Shown: piece by piece, positions 44,095-54,976 of the stretch | Layout of the letters: the number at the start of each line of letters is the position of its first letter | Numbering within the stretch: position 1 is the stretch's first letter | From: Odontocerum albicorne | Taxonomy: Eukaryota; Arthropoda; Insecta; Trichoptera; Odontoceridae | DNA length: 64,000 nucleotides | NCBI GenBank assembly: GCA_949825065.1 | Contig: OX463849.1 | Location: forward strand, 41,909,234 to 41,973,233 | Direction: 5' to 3' | Notes under the pieces: model-generated | What the model was told of the DNA's origin: nothing | Database searches by the model: none | Seen by the model: only the letters and a program-made list of their open reading frames with translations | Program-made: the position numbers and the translations under genes

Positions 44095-44390
44095 GTGGAG
44101 TGCAGGCATAATGTATTGGGAGAAATGAATGGAAACCGTTCCATCCCTCACGGGTGGACGATCGGACACGGACTATGGTCGATGGTGGATGTTTTATGGG
44201 GAGCAATTACACGGCATAGCACGGCGTCCAAGTGGCGGGGCCGCTTTCCAGCGGTTGGCTGGCACGGGTCAGGGCTTTTCCATACCCACTGTACCCGGTT
44301 CCCAGAGACACCTGGCTTTTACTATTTGCTGACCCCGCACAGCCGAAATTCACTGCACAAAAACTATTCCAGCACATCGTGATGTCTGAC
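44095..44390 (+). other. G+C-rich island with open frame, unidentified
   Basis: About 300 bp near or above 50% G+C in a 30% background. Two overlapping plus frames are open (44095-44382 and 44129-44332, the latter containing YGRWWMFYGEQLHGIARR). Neither matches a family I know and splice context is unclear. It could be a host exon or regulatory island, or an unrecognised transposon. Confidence 0.3.
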
Positions 44391-44639
44391 TAAAGGAAAT
44401 AATATATACGAGACAAGCGTTGAATAAATAATTGGAATAAGCCAAAAATAGATTTATTTACATGTTAATACGAGTACATCTGGCAGATTTATTGATTTAA
44501 AGCATTTTTTTTATAATCAACCAACTTTTGTTTGATAATTATTATCGGTATCCATGACTTTTGCTTTTTCATACATATGGTACCCATTAATACATATGAT
44601 ATATCCGAAATAATGATACAGTAATTTTGCGAAGCGCGG

Positions 44640-44925
44640 TCGGAAAACAATATTTTCTTCGGCCTCAGAAATCGAGTTCTAGGTTCAGGACCACTGGAGC
44701 ATGCACACAAACATTTGCCATTCGCGCGAGAATGAATTACCACCATATGCGAATAGGCAACAACACTCGCACACATCAATAGCGTGCGAGTATTACTACC
44801 AGATGACTCTTAACATCAGACTGGGAACATTTTCTTTTTACTTTTTAGTATTATCAAGATCTGAACCCGAAACACACAGGTAAAAAGTCAGCGTCTTACC
44901 AACTGGACCAAAACTGTTCGTTAAA
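44640..44925 (-). mobile_element. SINE-B copy, tRNA-derived
   Basis: Inverted head at the right (GATCTGAACCCGAAACACAC, then GTCTTACCAACTGGACCAAA). Body CAACAACACTCGCACACATC shared with 36470, 55690 and 23950. Confidence 0.7.
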
Positions 44926-45093
44926 TTTAGTATTAAATGAAAATAATATTTGAATAAAAGTAACAAAATATGAATCTCAAAGAAATTAAGGATGGGAATT
45001 ATATAGGAATTAGGAATGTGGGATATTTTGAGATTAATAATGTATCTTTAGGTTTTTTGTAAATCGTAATAAATAAATATTCTTTTGTTTCAG

Positions 45094-45241
45094 ACACAAA
45101 AGAAAAGTAGCGAATCTATTTCCCTGCAAAGCCTCTAGGGGGCCCCCACCAGCCCCTGCAGCGCTGTACGAAGATCTCCCAGACATCAGTGACCTCTCTC
45201 ACAGACCACCTGACTCCAAATTAATCTCACATTCCATTTAA
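45094..45241 (+). CDS. Candidate terminal exon of an unidentified host gene
   Basis: A strong acceptor (TATTCTTTTGTTTCAG) ends at 45093. After one leftover base the frame is open for 48 codons from 45095 to TAA at 45239-45241. It starts HKRKVANLFPCKASRGPPPA, then LYEDLPDISDLSHRPPDSK, and ends SHSI. The composition (basic start, Pro-rich middle, acidic then Ser/His-rich end, no low complexity) and the G+C jump relative to both flanks look like real coding sequence. It would suit the cytoplasmic C-terminus of a membrane or signalling protein, but that is a guess. I do not recognise the protein. The upstream exon is not visible. The exon starts with the third base of a codon. Confidence 0.5.
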
Positions 45242-45279
45242 AGAAAACTAAAAAATATGCTGAAAAAAAAGATAAACCT

Positions 45280-45363
45280 AAAAGTGCTGTTTCGCTAGCT
45301 TACTGTTAAAAGCGCTGTTTCGTTACCCAACCGTTAAAAGCGCTGTTTTGTTATCTAACCGGT
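45280..45363. repeat. Tandem repeat, 28-bp unit x3
   Basis: Units of AAAAGCGCTGTTTCGTTAC plus CCAACCGTT. Looser echoes of GCGCTGTTTC continue to about 45590. It lies just downstream of the candidate exon. Confidence 0.85.
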
Positions 45364-45369
45364 AAATAA

Positions 45370-46639
45370 CGTTAACTTAATTTAACCTCACATTCTATAA
45401 AAAAGCAAATCTTACAACGCTGTTTCATTTATAATTATTATCATTAACCATTAACAGTTTCGTTTCGTTATATAACCGTTAAATATCTAATGTTAACCTT
45501 ACTTCAGTATCCATTTAAATTAAAATAAATTCTTTAAAAAATTAAGGAAAAAAACTATTCTTAAACAGCGCTGTTTCATCATACATGTTACCCCTAGAGC
45601 ACTTTATTTTCTTATTGTATTCTATCACACTTTCATTGTATTTCGTACAACCTGGTCGGTTTAATCCCATGCAGTAATCTCTTAACAGTCATAAAGATGA
45701 AGCACATCTTATAGAGACAAAAATCATTTCAAAGTTGAGCCGAGTGAACCGCAAAAGAGTATGTATACTATAGAATGATGTAAAAACGTTGAAATACAAA
45801 GAAAATAACTATTACACAGTCGATATGTACAGTATTTTATAATTATTTTGAAAAAGGAGTTATGGCTTGGATTGGCATGGCTACAGAATAAAACTCGACA
45901 GAAAAAATACACATAATTAATTGATCACAAAAACAAGATTTTTATACACCAATTAAAATAATGTTTATAATTAATTGGCTGCGGCGACTCGACTCGGCGA
46001 GCGCGGAGATGGCTTCGCCTTTTATATCAAAATTTAAAAGGTTAACTTTTTCGGTTGAGATCAGATTTGACATGATTAAAAAAATAATCCGTCAATCTTA
46101 GATTTTATAATACGTAATTAAATTAATTAGATAAAGAACGTTGAAAAAAAAACAAAATGAAACTTGCATAGATATAAAATCGAGCTCACGTCTATGTAAA
46201 ACGATGGCACTCAATTTACTTAGACGAGAAAGTCGATCGAAAACTATCGATCAAGTCCAAGAGTACACAGACTTGACTCAAATGTTGCTGTTTAAAAAAT
46301 CTTCCTCTTGATTTCTTCAGCCTGCAATTTATTCTATTAAGACTGTATATCTATCTAGATATCTATTATCAACAACCCTTTCATCTCTTTGGAGATCTTA
46401 CAGGGAAACATTCACCAGCGGGTTTTCTATACATTGTCCTGTGGAGAGTTCTTGTTTTTTTTTTACATGATTTTGTCAGTGTCTTGCCAATCTTACAATA
46501 TATTTTACTTCACATATTTCTCGGACGGTGAAAGATCTTCACTCCATCTACGAATGTTTGCTTGCAATGATTCAAACTTAAGTCTTACTCGTGCACTCTG
46601 CACATTTCCCAATACTTAACTACGTGGATGTATGTTATC
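45370..46639. other. No recognisable feature
   Basis: AT-rich apart from a short G+C-rich patch at 45978-46020 (GGCTGCGGCGACTCGACTCG). No coding support. Confidence 0.45.
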
Positions 46640-46980
46640 GAAGAATAGCTGAACAAACTTCAACGATCACAGAGATTCTTCACGTCGTCAATGCCGTTAG
46701 ACTCTGGAACCAGTAATCGGTTACTATAAGACGCTCATTGTCATTGTCTTGCTTCAAATAGCGACTTCAAAATTATTACATATCTCTTTAATCACGACAC
46801 ATGTTTCTCCATAACTTATATTTTCTTACTCTTTCCCTGTCTTTTGTGGTATATACAAATATTTTGTTTAAATTGGGTTTGTGCTAAACGAATGTTTTCA
46901 AATTTATAACTCTTGTCAGGTTGGTTAAAAAATATTGTTATACGGCAATAAATTTCGTGATTTGTACACTTTACAACAAA
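46640..46980 (+). pseudogene. LINE-A 3' end
   Basis: Reads VRLWNQ then a stop, SLSLSCFK, stop, and LQNYY, the decayed version of the C-terminal end at 53200. A 3' UTR and the tail GTCAGGTTGGTTAAAAAATA with CGGCAATAAATTTCG follow. Confidence 0.75.
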
Positions 46981-47129
46981 GTGTCAAATATTTAAATCAT
47001 AATCAAAAACATATCCAATAGTAGTGATTTATCAATTTTACAACAATTTCCACATAACATATCAGATGAAAATTATATCAAAGACGCGCCAGGTTATAAA
47101 TACATTATTTAAAAATAATAATTCTTATA

Positions 47130-47989
47130 TTGGGTGTTAACATAAGTTGTGTCCGTTTTTTTCCAAATTTAAAAATGAGCACCAAAAGTAAAACAAAATG
47201 GTAAATGTTATACGTCATTCGAAAGAAAATTTTCTGCTCCACAATATATTGTGTTTGCTTTTACGTTACATATATTATTTTATTTGATTACAAGCCTTCA
47301 AAATGGAATGTCAAGTAGACAAAAGTGAGCATTTTCGACACCTCCTTCTGTTCGCGTTCAATCGAGGGAATAAAGCTGTCAAAGCTACTCGCGATATTAA
47401 CAACAAAAATCAATTGTCGAACGTTGATTTTTGTTGTTTTCACTCAAAACGTGTGGAACCCAAGCGCCGAACTTCTGGACTTTTCCCATTGATTTAAGAT
47501 AGCGGTATACAGTCATGTGACAACAATTCATCTGTTCAGCCAATTCTATGGTGGTTTGAAGGGGATCTTCATGAATAATATGGTTTAAGCGGTCCTCATC
47601 GAAGTCCACTGGTCGTCCGGAACGCTCCATGTCTTTTAGGTCGAAATTACCGTCTTTGAAACGCAAAAACCATCGATGAACTGTCCTTTTATTCATAGCA
47701 TCTTCACCCTGGACTTCGCAAATATCGCGAGCAGCTTTGGCAGCTTTATTCCTTCGATTGAACGCGAACAGAAGGAGATGTCGAAAATGCTCACTTTCGT
47801 CTACTTGACATTCCATTTTGATGACTCGTAATCAAATAAAATAATATATGTAACGTAAAAGGAAACACAATATCTTGTGGAGCAGAAAATTTTCTTTCGA
47901 ATGACGTATAACTTTTATCATTTTGTTTTACTTTTGGTGCTCATTTTTAAATTTGAAAAAGAACGGACACAACTTATGTTAACAACTTA
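47130..47989. mobile_element. Foldback (palindromic) mariner element, 860 bp
   Basis: Both ends are copies of the same mariner 5' end in opposite orientation: arms of about 270 bp (47130-47398 and 47720-47989) containing TGTTAACATAAGTTGTGTCC, the 5' UTR and the first 32 codons of the transposase. TA dinucleotides flank (47128-47129, 47990-47991). The right arm continues into transposase to the end of the DNA-binding domain. At the junction (about 47400-47440) a short inverted CAACAAAAATCAA/TTGATTTTTGTTG joins the halves, suggesting template switching at microhomology. Catalytic domain and 3' end are absent. Confidence 0.92.
47397..47816 (-). CDS. Mariner transposase DNA-binding domain, uninterrupted frame (139 aa)
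   Basis: From ATG 47816: MECQVDESEHFRHLLLFAFN, a first helix-turn-helix, then NKRTVHRWFLRFKDGNFDL and the linker MERSGRPVDF. A second helix-turn-helix (about residues 85-112) ends in GAWVPHVLSENN, matching the conserved WVPHxL of mariners. The frame ends after about 13 junction residues, replacing the whole DDD catalytic domain. The first 32 codons occur a second time in the left arm (47303-47398, plus). If expressed it could bind mariner ends without cutting. That role is inference. It is the longest intact transposase-derived frame in the window. Confidence 0.75.
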   Translation of the reverse strand: MECQVDESEHFRHLLLFAFNRRNKAAKAARDICEVQGEDAMNKRTVHRWFLRFKDGNFDLKDMERSGRPVDFDEDRLNHIIHEDPLQTTIELAEQMNCCHMTVYRYLKSMGKVQKFGAWVPHVLSENNKNQRSTIDFCC

Positions 47990-48184
47990 TATTACACTCG
48001 CACATAAATGAGCTGGTCTCACATGATTTTGGAAGAAGCTTTTATTGTTAAAAGAGGTTGTGGGGGGATGTTGTATAAGTGTTTATACTACTTACCACCA
48101 AAATATAAACCAAAAATAAATTACAGCAAAAACGATGGAGAAATATCATTCAAAACTGTAATAGTCCTCAAAAAGTACTCAGCA

Positions 48185-48233
48185 TTTTTTTGGATTACAC
48201 AATTGTCTAATCCAATTGTGTAATCCAAAAAAA
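48185..48233. other. Perfect 21-bp hairpin
   Basis: TTTTTTTGGATTACACAATTG-type arm 48185-48205 is perfectly complementary to 48213-48233 around the loop TCTAATC. The loop is a partial repeat of the arm. Function unknown; it could be a recent inverted duplication. Confidence 0.9.
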
Positions 48234-48239
48234 TACTTA

Positions 48240-50667
48240 TATAGAGATAAATCCCTGATGAATAAAAAAAACTCAATTTAGGCATTACAATCCCATTGAC
48301 GGGGTTTTAAAGTGAATGTGTATAAAACATTATAGCGAAATATCAATTGCTAATATTTGGTTGAAATATTTTATCATATGTTTATTGATTATTATTTGAA
48401 TTTAACGCTTGGCTCTGAACTGCCGCGGAGAACCTGGTAATCTCTTAACAGACACCTAATAGAAATTTAAAGAACCAAGAATAACATGAAAATAATGATA
48501 ATATTACGTGATGGATCAACTCTCTGTATATGAAATGAGAAGTCCAAGCGACACTTGCTACTGTGCCCGAGGAGCCCGGTGTCATGTACCGTAAATTACT
48601 TAATTCGTTCCAGTGCCGTTAAGGTGGCAAAGTTCTGGGCGGAGACGACGAAAAGAACACTTCGATTGGATAAGAATACGTTTTTTTTATAAAACAATAA
48701 ATTTTATTGATTATTTTATAGTGTGCCTTATGATTACCAAACAAAAACTGTATCAATTTTATGTTCACGTTCAAACATAACACATTTCTGAAATATTCAC
48801 ATAAAATTAACAATGAACAAATATATTTTCTTAGGACAATTTTTCCGAGAATCGTGGTAAAAAAAATTACGTAAAAATACAATAAAAACATATCAGTCAG
48901 CAGTCAGCAGATCGCTCCCAGTGAGCAACTTACATTGAAATAATGAACTGAAATAACTCTTTGCACGGAGCTCATGCAAAACTTTGCTGAACAGACGGGC
49001 AAGAGCAAACTGGCAAATTCAAATTGTGCAAATTTCAATTAAACAAATAAGCCGGCTTTGCTAATTCAATTGTTCACTTGCTCGAGAGGTTTTTTTCTTC
49101 TGATTTAATTTAACACACCATGTTTTTCATCAAAATCTAATTAACAATTATTCCAGTCTACGTAATGGTTCAATTACATTTTTTCGAAATGTAATCACAA
49201 CATTTTTACATAGAAAAAAATATAAAAAATAAGTTTTGACATTGAAAGGATGTTTTTTTGATCTGAGACATGAAAATAAAAATTGAATTAGAAAAGAGGA
49301 AAAAGGAGAATTTGGATTTTTTATGTGTTAATGGCACACTTAACTTTAGTTGCCTAACAAAAATTATCCAATCTATGAGGGGAACTAGAAGAAGGTCTTC
49401 CGATTTTCTTACCCCAAATTCACCCAATCACACATTATAAATCAAAACTCTGATCTCATATTCATTCAATTGACTGAGTTTCTATAACTTATAATTTACA
49501 GCAATAAAGATAAAAATGTATATTTAAAGATAAAATTTTAATAATTTAATAAACACAAACTATATGTTTATAACACTTTCTGCTGAGAGTGCGAAAATGC
49601 CTAAATAGTTTAGGGCATTATACACTTGTAGAAACTAAGAATTTATCATTTGACTTACGATTTTAAAAATGACAATCTCTAACTGAATCATAACACTTAT
49701 TTCACAAATAAAATTTATATTTAATGTTCCAATAAATCCTGTGTTTGAAATTTCAAACATATTGTTCATTTCATATGAATTCAATAATAACATAGCAAAT
49801 ATTTGGAATATCAGAAAAATGCTTATTCTATTAAAGAACGAGTACCTTAGGGTAAACGCCAGATGCAGACTTTTTGATCGCCCCCTGACAAGAAATATAT
49901 TTTCATTTCAAATGAATACATGAAATAATAAAAAAGACAAACATCAAACACAATTTTTGATCCAAGTCAGTAGAACCAAAAGTTATGTAAACATGTTTTA
50001 ATTTAAAGTTCTCCAGAAAAAACGTGCAAATAACATACAAATTTTAACATATGCGTGCTTGCAGTCAAAACTGTGCCTGACATATTTAATCTCAATAAAC
50101 TGCAGGCAAATCCACATGAGCTGTTAATACGCAAAGTATCTAATTTACTCGGAAACACGGCGCTAATAAGTTGCAAACTTTGGGATAACTTTTAACTGAT
50201 TCATGTTCGGTGCCATAAAACAGATTATCAATGCCGAATAGCGCGAGCTTTTGTAGGAATTAAACAAACAAAACTAAATGAAATGTCCTTATGTGCAAAA
50301 ATACACCGAGAGAACTTTATAAAAAAAACATTAACATATGTGAATTGAATGTTGTTTTATTAGATTAATAAAACGTTTGATTTTTTTGTTATTAAACCAT
50401 TAAAATAACTGTGTATTTATTATTTCGTGAAAAAATATAACGTTAGAACAAAACGTATTCAATTTGAAAAACTAACATACATAGCTACTGCTTGTTAAGT
50501 TGATGGTAGTAATACGTGCCAGAATCTATGATATTGGATGATTTAATAGACTAGATGTATCCTTAGGCTTAGGATCGATCTAAGGTCTTTATCTCTGTTA
50601 TTTTAATTTTAAGAAGATGATGAGCCCATCTCCTGATGAGACGAGTGCTGTACGTTCGTCTCATTAA
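48240..50667. other. No recognisable feature
   Basis: AT-rich except 48540-48660, which is more G+C rich (GAGGAGCCCGGTGTCATG) but without an interpretable frame. An inverted GAGACGA/TCGTCTC lies near 50640. Confidence 0.45.
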
Positions 50668-51229
50668 TTATTTATTTTTTCAAAACAGGCTTAGCCCAAT
50701 TACTTTGAAAAAGACAAGACATTAAAAAAGAAGAAAAATTACATAGAAAAAAAAAATTTAATTATAAAAAATAATGCATATGCATACAAACGAGTATATA
50801 CACACAAACATATGATACGCATATATTCAGTCACTTGAGTATAGTATGTTGATGAGTGCTTTCTAACGCGCTCAATCTAAGAAGAAAATTTACTTTTGCT
50901 TTTGGTAATGTGATATGAAATATGTCAATATCCGAAGCAGTCCCGTTCAGAAGAGTTAAGGCCCTTCCAACAGGCATAGCGGCTGGAAGACCCGTTCTTG
51001 CGTATGTTATTGAGAACAGTTCTTGCCGGCGCAGTCTAGTGTAATTGTTAAGAACATTTAACGCTAATCTTTGTAGTAATGCTGGACAGCTCACAGCTCC
51101 TCGAACGAGTTTGACAACGTATACCAGGAGACGCAGATCTCTTCTTACGCTCAAGGAGTTATACCCGAGCATGCCCAGCAGAAACTGAGTAGGATAAGGA
51201 TTAGCCACCTAGGTTAGAACTCGAGCCTA
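50668..51229 (-). pseudogene. LINE-C (Jockey/CR1-like) 3' end, longer copy
   Basis: Minus open frame 51208-50831 (125 codons): FLLGMLGYNSLSVRRDLRLL, VYVVKLVRGAVSCPALLQRL, ARTGLPAAMPVGRALTLLNG, ending LESTHQHTILK. This is the typical post-RT tail of Jockey/R1/CR1 LINEs ('LGYxSLxxRRxxxLL...F'). A 3' UTR and A-rich tail follow to 50668. About 95% identical by eye to 14385-14862 over the shared part, so recently active relative to other LINEs here. 5'-truncated. Confidence 0.85.
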
Positions 51230-51986
51230 CCCCAGAATCCTTTTTCTGCAGAACTTCTACTCCTGCTTAATCCAGTCCTTACTGAATATTGCAATAGGAC
51301 TTAATTACGTACGAATTTTTATTTTATTTTATGCATACTGAGAAATCTTTGGCATAATGGTATGTTCATACGTGTGCACTATAGTTACATTTATAAATCT
51401 GATGGATTGATTACAATACTTTATGACGATACCGTCCAAACTTCGTTTCATAATATTTCAGATGAGCCTACACTTTTTAATGAAATCTGTTTTTCCTTAT
51501 TTCTTATACGAATCGTGAGATGCGTTCTCATCTACGAGTATATTAATTTATATTTTTTTTCCTTCTTGCATTGGTTTAATTTTTGCTATCAATAAACGAG
51601 ATTATTATTATTATTGTTAGATGTTTAAAAGTTTTTTTATACCGTTTCTGAACTGTAATTAACTATTACGTTATTAAACGATACATGTAATATATATAAC
51701 ATATTCATGGATTTAACTACTTACAACTTCTATTGTTGGGTTTAATGGGTTCTTTTATTTCGAAATTTGAAATAAAATAAGTTTACATTTTCTTTCAATT
51801 TCTCAATAAAAAGACCACATCAAACACAACAATACCACAACGATACATCACCTATCAGCTGAATGTCGAAACTAAGAAATCTTCATAATCATGACAATTT
51901 TTTATTCAATACTAAATTAGTACGCGGATAAAAAGACATGGTTTCAATTTTATAGTTGAATTATTACAGTGCACGCCACATTTTAT
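51230..51986. other. No recognisable feature
   Basis: AT-rich, non-coding. Confidence 0.5.
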
Positions 51987-52006
51987 TTGCAAAAGTGGAA
52001 AAAAAA

Positions 52007-52447
52007 AATAACAAAATCACAGCAATCCCTTATTCGCTGTCCTGGGGGCTTACGAGAGTAAATCCGACCTACTCTTTCGTTATAAGCACAAGCTCCCGAA
52101 GCATTATCTGTTGACTGACTAGTCCACCTACATTATTAGCAGGGACGACCAAGGTCTGAGTGAATGTGATGGAATACAAGTAGCCTGAACGAGTGGACTT
52201 GTTTTTGCTAAATAATTAGTGTAAGAATTGTTATCTAGTTATAAGTAGTATGTAGGTGTTAATTATTTCTAAGATCTCATATATTAAGATTGAATAAATA
52301 AAATAAAATGATATGTAGGAAAATAAGATTAAGTAAGTTCATAAATTATAACATATAATTAAGATTAGTGAAGTAATAAATTTGTATATAGGTATAGCCT
52401 TGACAAATGTTTGTACAATAATTTACTTTTTTTAATAAAAAAAAAAA
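52007..52447 (+). mobile_element. Retroposed sequence with 20-bp target duplication and poly-A
   Basis: Flanked by a perfect 20-bp duplication (51987-52006 and 52448-52467, beginning TTGCAAAAGTGG). It ends in a long A run after AATAAA-containing sequence. The 5' part is G+C-richer (CTGTCCTGGGGGCTTACGAG) and has no open frame. The hallmarks are those of LINE-machinery retroposition of a polyadenylated RNA. The source, LINE 3' UTR or a cellular transcript, is not recognised. Confidence 0.85.
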
Positions 52448-53159
52448 TTGCAAAAGTGGAAAAAAAATTGTGCAGCATTTTACATTACAAGTCAAAACTA
52501 CTTAAATCATTAAAGACGAAAGTTTAAGTTTTTTTTATTTGGTCGAAATCTACTTTTAGACTTAAGAACTTAACAAACGGTCGTACATACTCGTACTTCA
52601 TGATCGTTCCAGGTAGATTTGGGTAGTTATTATTATAATAAAGTAGATAAATATTCTATCATGCCCTAAATTTGGTGAAAAGAGAAATTATATATTTGAA
52701 ATTGGAGGAAAATGACAATAATAACAATTACCGAATATAACATTGCTTGAGAGTCAAAATTTTAGTAAAAGATGTATTTTTTTGATAGATTTTATTTTTG
52801 TGTTTTCTAAAATTTTAATAAAAACTGAGCGTATTTGGTAGGACCATTAAGATCCTGCGCCAAAGTGCGGAATAAAACACAAAATAATAGCAAATAGTTT
52901 AACTAATCGTCATCAAATTTTTAACTTCAAAATATCTTATTATAAAACTATCGAGTCAAGATTCTGCCAAAATGAGAAATTTTACTTCAAATTAATCAAA
53001 GAATGACGCAATATGATAGCATAACATAGGTAATGCAAAAGACGAACAACATTTGCATCTAAAACTTGAAAACTCTTAAAAAATAATTTTAATATTCAAC
53101 CGATGGCGACATGGTATTAATATTTCTGTGCAATTTTTTTAATTAGTTTTTTTTTTTCA

Positions 53160-53590
53160 TTTCCAGTTCAGCGCTCTTGTTTCTTCGCGTCGTCCGTTAC
53201 TGTCCTTGCTGTCAGACTCTGGAACCAGTTATCGACTGCCGTAAAACTTTCGCCCTCGTTGGCCTGCTTCAAACATCGATATAAAAAATATTACATGTGA
53301 CGCCTTCAATGACGAAATATTTTTTTCCATATTTTCTTGTTCTTTCCCATCTTCTTTTTCATTTCCCATTATTTGGTGAAGTTTGCAAATATTTCGATTT
53401 ACAAGTTTTTTTTTCATTTATTTAAGTATAATAAAGTTTTTTTACCTTTTGAAAATAATATCGTAGCTTTTCTGCCGGCAATTGGCACCTATTTGCGTAA
53501 GTCTTGCTTATTTGGTTGGAATAAATTAGTATATGGTAGAGAACTCGAATTTTTTATATTTTACAATAAAATGTCTAAGTAAATAAATAA
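53160..53590 (+). pseudogene. LINE-A 3' end, best coding copy
   Basis: Plus strand reads LAVRLWNQLSTAVKLSPSLA, then CFKHRYKKYYM and stop: the conserved RLWNxLP...FKxxLK end of CR1/Jockey-type LINEs. A 3' UTR of about 250 bp follows, then a decayed tail (TTATTTGGTTGGAATAAAT) and the end TTTACAATAAAATGTCTAAG with AAATAAATAAA. Confidence 0.8.
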
Positions 53591-53604
53591 AAACTAAAAC
53601 GGTA

Positions 53605-53785
53605 CATGTTCTCTAGATAACTCCCTGTACTTCTGTGCTTACAGTCGCCGATTCAAAACCCAGACTCTGTTTCTTTCCCCGAATAGCACGGGTATTTTTT
53701 CACTTAATTTAAGGAAATATGTATAATATAAGGACACCTCTGATAAAGGGAATATCTATTCTTTTAAAAAATACAATATATAAAT
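53605..53785 (+). mobile_element. SINE-C-like element, second copy
   Basis: TCGCCGATTCAAAACCCAGA (B-box-like) and GCACGGGTATTTTTTCAC parallel 25660-25720, then a matching AAGGACACCTCTGATAAAG-type end (cf. AAGAATACCTATGAC). Confidence 0.45.
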
Positions 53786-53954
53786 AATGTAACCTAAGAT
53801 TGAAGGTGACACTGCTCGATTAATCACATTGAAAATTCAATAGTTATAGATATTTTTTACTTAATATTTTTATAAACGTTTCAACGACCTTAATGAAATA
53901 ACTTTTTTTGCTAGTTACATAGCCCTTGGTTTAATTTTTATTTTCTCAATATAA

Positions 53955-54305
53955 AGTCTAAAAGAAGACGAATAAATGCTGAACCTATAGAGTTGTTTCC
54001 ACTAAGAAAAATATACAGGGTGACAATGTATGACAAAATGCAGACTGAAGTGATAAAGGATGAACGTAAACTTAAGGTTGAGGTATTAAATAAGTTCAAG
54101 AAGATTACTTGAAGGTGATTTGAATATGTAGAAAGAATGAATGACGAAAGACTAACAAAACAAATATACAGTACAAATGTGAGTAGAAGGCGTGATAGAT
54201 GAAGACCAAGGAAAATGTAGATAGATGTATATATTTAGAAAAAAGGAAATGTTTAAAGTCAGGGAAACTGTAGGAGTTTTATGAAAAGGTATTTCGCTCT
54301 CTCTT
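53955..54305 (+). pseudogene. RTE-like LINE remnant
   Basis: Contains TATACAGGGTGACAATGTAT, GAAGGTGATTTGAATATGTA (from the WFGHVERM region) and ACCAAGGAAAATGTAGATAG (RPRKMWID), in the same order as 30760-31620. Stops throughout. The 3' end is lost near 54300. Confidence 0.7.
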
Positions 54306-54435
54306 ATATATGTATAAAATAAATATTCCTGATAAAATGAAAAAAGCTAAAACAAAAATTATACATATTAAATTTTTCAAGGATTTTTTAGTCATTGATC
54401 GTACCTATTCGCCAACTTGTAGAGACTGTAATATA

Positions 54436-54690
54436 GAATGGCGTTTTGGTCAAGAGTTATAGTATATGTAATCGATTGCTTGTTTGTCGAAAGCCAAATT
54501 GAGGTTTTGCAACACTTGTATTCCTGAAGTGCGGACCTCAGGTAAATTTTAAAGGTGAGCTTTGAATACCTTTAAAACTTTCCTGAGGTTTGTATTTCGG
54601 GAATACAAGTGTTGCAAAACTTTATTTGGTTCTCCTGACAAATAAGTGATTGATAACATATACGAGTACCTCTTTACCAAAACGCCATTC
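54436..54690. mobile_element. Foldback MITE, 255 bp, TA flanks
   Basis: Almost the entire element is one inverted repeat. GAATGGCGTTTTGG at the left pairs with CCAAAACGCCATTC at the right, and inward blocks such as TTTTGCAACACTTGTATTCC and ACCTCAGG also pair, around a short centre (GAGCTTTGAA). TA at 54434-54435 and 54691-54692 is the likely target duplication (Tc1/mariner type). Non-coding. If transcribed it would form a long double-stranded hairpin. Confidence 0.88.
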
Positions 54691-54849
54691 TATGTGCACG
54701 TATATTTGCAAAAAAATAACAAATTCACGTGAAGCCTGCTTTGAGATATTTGTATAAATATAACGGTTCGTTTTATGGACGTATATGGAATCCAAGCATT
54801 AAAAACACTTTTCTTACTTAAAATTTCTTCACATGTAAAATTAAAGAAG

Positions 54850-54912
54850 CTGAAAACTCCGGGTGGAAATTAAAAGTCTTGCCAACTAAGCCACGGGGGT
54901 TGTCATTATCGT
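54850..54912 (-). mobile_element. SINE head fragment
   Basis: CTCCGGGTGGAAATTAAAAG and CTTGCCAACTAAGCCACGGG are the inverted tRNA-like head of SINE-A/B. No body retained. Confidence 0.6.
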
Positions 54913-54976
54913 AGGTGATCTCGCTTAGTATACTGATCTTTGGAGCGTTTTTGAAGAGGCTAGTGTAATAAATACT

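Noticed and set aside
50632..50668. CTGATGAG followed by an inverted GAGACGA/TCGTCTC, resembling a hammerhead
   Set aside because: No GAAA follows the stem and no cleavage site or stem I can be placed.
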